From: JAWPMT01 sp965215825
Lineage (GTDB): Bacteria > Bacteroidota > Bacteroidia > Cytophagales > Cyclobacteriaceae
NCBI GenBank assembly: GCA_965215825.1
Contig: CBDCEM010000003.1
Location: 2,542,001 to 2,606,000 of the forward strand
Reading direction: 5' to 3'
DNA: 64,000 bases
Shown: in pieces, positions 63,801 to 64,000 of the stretch
Layout: every line of letters starts with the position of its first letter
Numbering within the stretch: the first letter of the stretch is position 1
Program-made: the position numbers and the translations under genes
The notes under the pieces: generated by a model
Seen by the model: the letters and a program-made list of their open reading frames with translations, nothing else
What the model was told of the DNA's origin: nothing
Databases searched by the model: none

Positions 63801-64000
63801 AATCCGATCATTTGATGTGTTTCCCGGGCTATTGATGGTTAAAATTTCGCCGGTACCTGTCGTGTTGTGCGGATCTATGAAATTTACATTTATTGGTCCC
63901 GTTATGTCCACTATACCAGCCTCCAAAATGATCAAATTAGCATCCGGATCAGCATTGTTTACTCCCTGTGCATCTATATTAATGGTAGAATTACCGCCAA
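54831..64000 (-). CDS. Giant repetitive T9SS surface protein (5' end beyond window)
   Basis: More than 3050 residues; the frame is still open at the right edge, so the true start lies outside. The final 80 residues are a type A T9SS sorting domain (SFKANLFPNPLIEKEITVELQ ... LDVSDLKSGMYLIRIRQRDQVIVAKRAVMSR), which directs export through the type IX system and attachment to the surface. Before it is the usual PLPVEMLYFEAYVKDAFINLEW segment. The body is Ser/Thr/Gly/Asn-rich beta-helix repeats (NLTISGGGT, TFTNGVIDIGSGTFTF types). Three larger units recur, each with an aromatic WDxxxxW module near 57.4, 59.4 and 62.2 kb. It is probably an adhesin or gliding-related surface protein. Confidence 0.88.
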   Translation of the reverse strand, partial: GGNSTINIDAQGVNNADPDANLIILEAGIVDITGPINVNFIDPHNTTGTGEILTINSPGNTSNDRITSSFDGIGSDAIDFSNVTWGFGDGSSASGSVDGFDLSIATGHTAYGNWVVNNPSGTGRQVSFIAGGNSYLVGDVTVTAGILNLGTNNFDDDATNGTFLIGANGILQLDTDFPGHSSDPFNNYTFNSGSTVDYNGSSTIGNGQVPNGSAFSNLTISGGGTVNLAGSASLTDTLFLSNGVLAASTNLTPLNASVISIDAGSTTGTLQGSNAYTVRYTGASKVVDTGTAVEWTGSGTKNLIIDLNASQTMTFSNTALSIADLSILTGEMTDAALSHTVSGDLTVNDSYSGTGSLSLTGGSSSHTLSTTGTATISNLVMNDANGAMGDLDINITNSLTLTNGVIDIGSGTFTFSSGVSITGGSSSSFVAFDGASSSGGMIQTFTTNTDSKTYPLGTGTQFTPFTMTLNAASAFGALTVLPVTGGSQFTLDGSNTLDIDYYWLVNDGNNFADVNADYSYTYDDSDVRGVEGNYIAAHYDVSNPDWTTSDETTDGSDGVTSNVVTLNGVEFSDGHFTAGEEDEFAGVITTFYLISGVSDHDWDNGAHWTNTSGGSTAINRTPGTNSPVVVGGDDVTVDSDGQSAGSINLESDGIIIISENAGTPTSGHSFGTVSGTGTLRIVSGDADSPTFPSENGADWSSFLGASGGTVIYTGDGSYTIPTNGGTYHNLTISGSSAANTKTLPDEDWTLTGDLTVTGGFGTTASFSDATNGNVSVAGVTSVASGDILSFGATNNRTVLLTGNVTVTGTMNVANSGTATHGLTIGGSLTSTGTFDMNTGGSTVNTTFNSASSTSVTGSGSVDFDRLIVNVGSSSASSLTVDVATFSVADQGSEVGESSIEFQNGNLIISTGTTIVLSNNGDVSIPATSALTMNSGSPTLSLETSNAGNILLNGTLTINSGILHVGNVTDLTTDNSIRYDGTTAVLTVNGSTLNVGGAIRPVVTDASAALAFSLTNDGIVSLARNVSTNQDNVQSVTARAEGDFVLDNASSSFTMTGANSILEAVRAETNDGKAFSITSAVTNYTVSGGTVRVLRDAHDGFSVNATATGNDVTVYSAVPFHNLEIGDGDYEGDFGGPDSNVSTELDLQVTNDLTINLNDGTPGNGKFEFYRVDQATSSNNDEWNVIVGGNFTVTDGTIQIADGGDGGTLTFNGSGTQVFTSNGQVFGDVVLNSTGTLQLADALTLYGDWTYTQGTLDQNSQGITMTTPLGLQTSSISGNATFDDLTLSNTSGVIQVSGTTTISSGGALTISDDVILDLGDNGLTIENQTTPFAGISIPGGADNTNMIRVSGSDAAAGLTLTYPNTATSGFTFPIGATINATDYYLPSQVDLTAGGGAGATTNVVLISSQHPQVTTGQNALNLYWSVTSGSFNGSQTATHTYTYGAVNTDLVEGGDDTNFLDALNAGSPTFNWTEGSTTNVSGQVITFTDPGSDNIAGDFTAGVDGAFNPVTVYYTIRDGDWNNTATTTTPWTNDECAEGIRNEVTGVEPTSGDPVVICSGNTVTITTATGLAASGVEINGTLNSQIDNVSTLNDISGTGTLAFDHTTATTPVMGTIASSFLSGGTLDFGGTMAYTLPTNTNYHSLIFSNSVDITLANNISVTGDVTLNGDSLTMNTFTITDADGDGTFTAAANTDVIIDGTTNFPASFGTYTLDAASNVSYRFTNGGQVVQGGITYGNLIISRTGGDPATRTLTGNIVIAGDLSINRRSELAASTFDMEIQGNWTMDTRNNTNFDPGTGTVTFTGTGNQTVSFTNGSESEAFYNLTLNKSGGTLTFPTNVNDVTVENSLTVTNGTLQMDDVELIVTGVTSTASGTSLTSNTTIDLNGDFSNAGTTTVPNTVFLAGNFNNTGTYTTTSNTLTFDNTTTAQSLTGATTFNNLTIAKASGVDVTFNNAVTFDGTLALQNEGNVVLSSGDLTISDGATITGNGGGTTVGDFSATRMIRTDGSGSAPAVVKNADDSDVDWDLVFPIGVDDSGSKYTPVTVAAINDQIASTGTLSLRSVNGTTTDQSISSSATTLNRHYDLDITGIGGAVTFDLIFQYDDGDVQGSESDYNSAYSERGVDDGWNQPVASVTNLNAGSNQFGASVSLNGTIDFSTAINTEWIAGDNDLLFPRYFTRAGGGVDCSLGCDWNDGTNWTLDDGGTTSAGSIPGASNAVTISSGHTMTMDNNTNTAQSITLQGTLDIAATTGHTLGEVTGTGTLEIDATGLDTYVITGSGSTFFSQNGGTVSYLGDAAYTLPSVFTEYNNLTIGGTTQDSHDKSLGVSLTIFGDLTLGTTDLENPSNLSLELRGSFTSGGGNFNVSNGTFVFSNTATANLPGNLTFGSTGSLTLDNFGEKDLTGSLVIENLSINSSSGTFDANSNTITVTGNWDNQASSNLLNNPGTLTFNGGDAQQIDGDNTFAAVNISTSSTIVTVGSGTQTFTGAVTLATGTTLNLGSNTIRAGGTLDVDQGTFNGSSGRVVFTSATDPEVQSDAITVATLEIDKGSSTNTFDNDPATVSFTNLVVTSGEYDGADLNVTGNLIMASGAALDLTGITTMDVNGDFTVGNTLNLSGLTSMNLAGNLVNNGTFTTPGTVTFDGGSAQTISGSSATAFSILAVSNTASGSADLTLNSNVTISNYLNFMDGIVVPGTGTLTFNDNATVRYDGVVETTPTGGSNDGSSFVAGPVSKIGDDDFVFPIGDGSRYARLGIQPQTGSATDQYTGQYLFSGSTTATGTKTGNIIRVSGLEHWDLARDNGSTSVIPTLFYDGSSEVDSPIRLLVAHYTGTEWEDLGNGAFSSSTVTASTAMTSFSDLSLATSKDDTNPLPVEMLYFEAYVKDAFINLEWATAKEINNDYFEVQKSLDGIVYHEVTQIQGAGSTSLQQSYKFTDEYPIPGIQYYRLKQVDFDGAFEYSEIVIVDYAPNGRSFKANLFPNPLIEKEITVELQTSDFTSPAEITVMDLNGRLVMNQMFEINSMNQQIKLDVSDLKSGMYLIRIRQRDQVIVAKRAVMSR

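Noticed and set aside
1..64000. tRNA or rRNA genes
   Set aside because: No cloverleaf-like or rRNA-like sequence was recognised in the intergenic stretches read on both strands, though a covariance search could not be run.

Overview
The window looks like chromosome from a marine-type Bacteroidota, most likely order Cytophagales. The evidence is a type A T9SS C-terminal sorting domain on a giant surface protein, a LytS/LytTR two-component pair, two PadR plus 'permease prefix domain' ABC-permease loci, many lipoproteins with an LxxC-type lipobox, frequent lack of Shine-Dalgarno sites, and a promoter resembling TTG-N18-TAnnTTTG. I see no rRNA, tRNA, CRISPR array or phage module.

Layout. 1-6.1 kb: a membrane-anchored winged-helix regulator with a truncated M61-like peptidase gene, a discoidin-like secreted protein, a REP-associated (RAYT) transposase framed by inverted REP palindromes plus an orphan REP pair, a divergent XRE-regulator/85-aa gene pair, and a lipoprotein/beta-barrel pair. 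6.2-11.0 kb is an accessory island: an internally deleted IS110 transposase with a cluster of hairpins upstream, an integron-type gene cassette (DUF3885-like gene plus attC-like inverted repeat) without any integrase, an intact IS110-family transposase beside a second attC-like hairpin, and a DUF5343 / Swt1-type HEPN operon that resembles a defence or toxin-antitoxin module. 11.4-18.8 kb: arginase, a 1587-residue tandem UvrA-like protein with four ABC domains, and a DUF3108-like lipoprotein with a DinB-like protein.

18.9-36.2 kb: a MITE-like element, a LytS/LytTR pair, a MacB/FtsX-type permease, a sortilin/BNR propeller protein, an aldo-keto reductase-RidA fusion downstream of a decayed amino-acid permease, an 860-bp gene-free stretch with long direct repeats, a cytochrome c, an AraC regulator, a PadR/permease pair and a class C-type serine hydrolase. 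36.3-39.5 kb: a LodA/LodB-like pair in which the LodA protein seems to lack the cysteine used for its quinone cofactor. 39.5-43.9 kb: a coherent nucleoside/ribose salvage cluster (nucleoside hydrolase, LacI regulator, ribokinase, GRP-type transporter, nucleoside deaminase) with a clear operator in the divergent promoter region. 44-54.7 kb: a secreted protein of unknown function, an LLM flavin oxidoreductase, a Crp/Fnr regulator with a membrane protein, a TPR histidine kinase with a receiver protein, the second PadR/permease pair and a bile-acid/sodium symporter family transporter. 54.8-64 kb: one repetitive T9SS surface protein of more than 3050 residues that runs off the right edge.

Best candidates for something new are the tandem UvrA, whose first half has lost exactly one of its two composite ATP sites; the integron-like cassette with IS110 neighbour and no integrase; the regulated DUF5343-HEPN operon next to it; and the cysteine-less LodA-like protein. 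All functional statements are from reading motifs by eye; no database search was possible.
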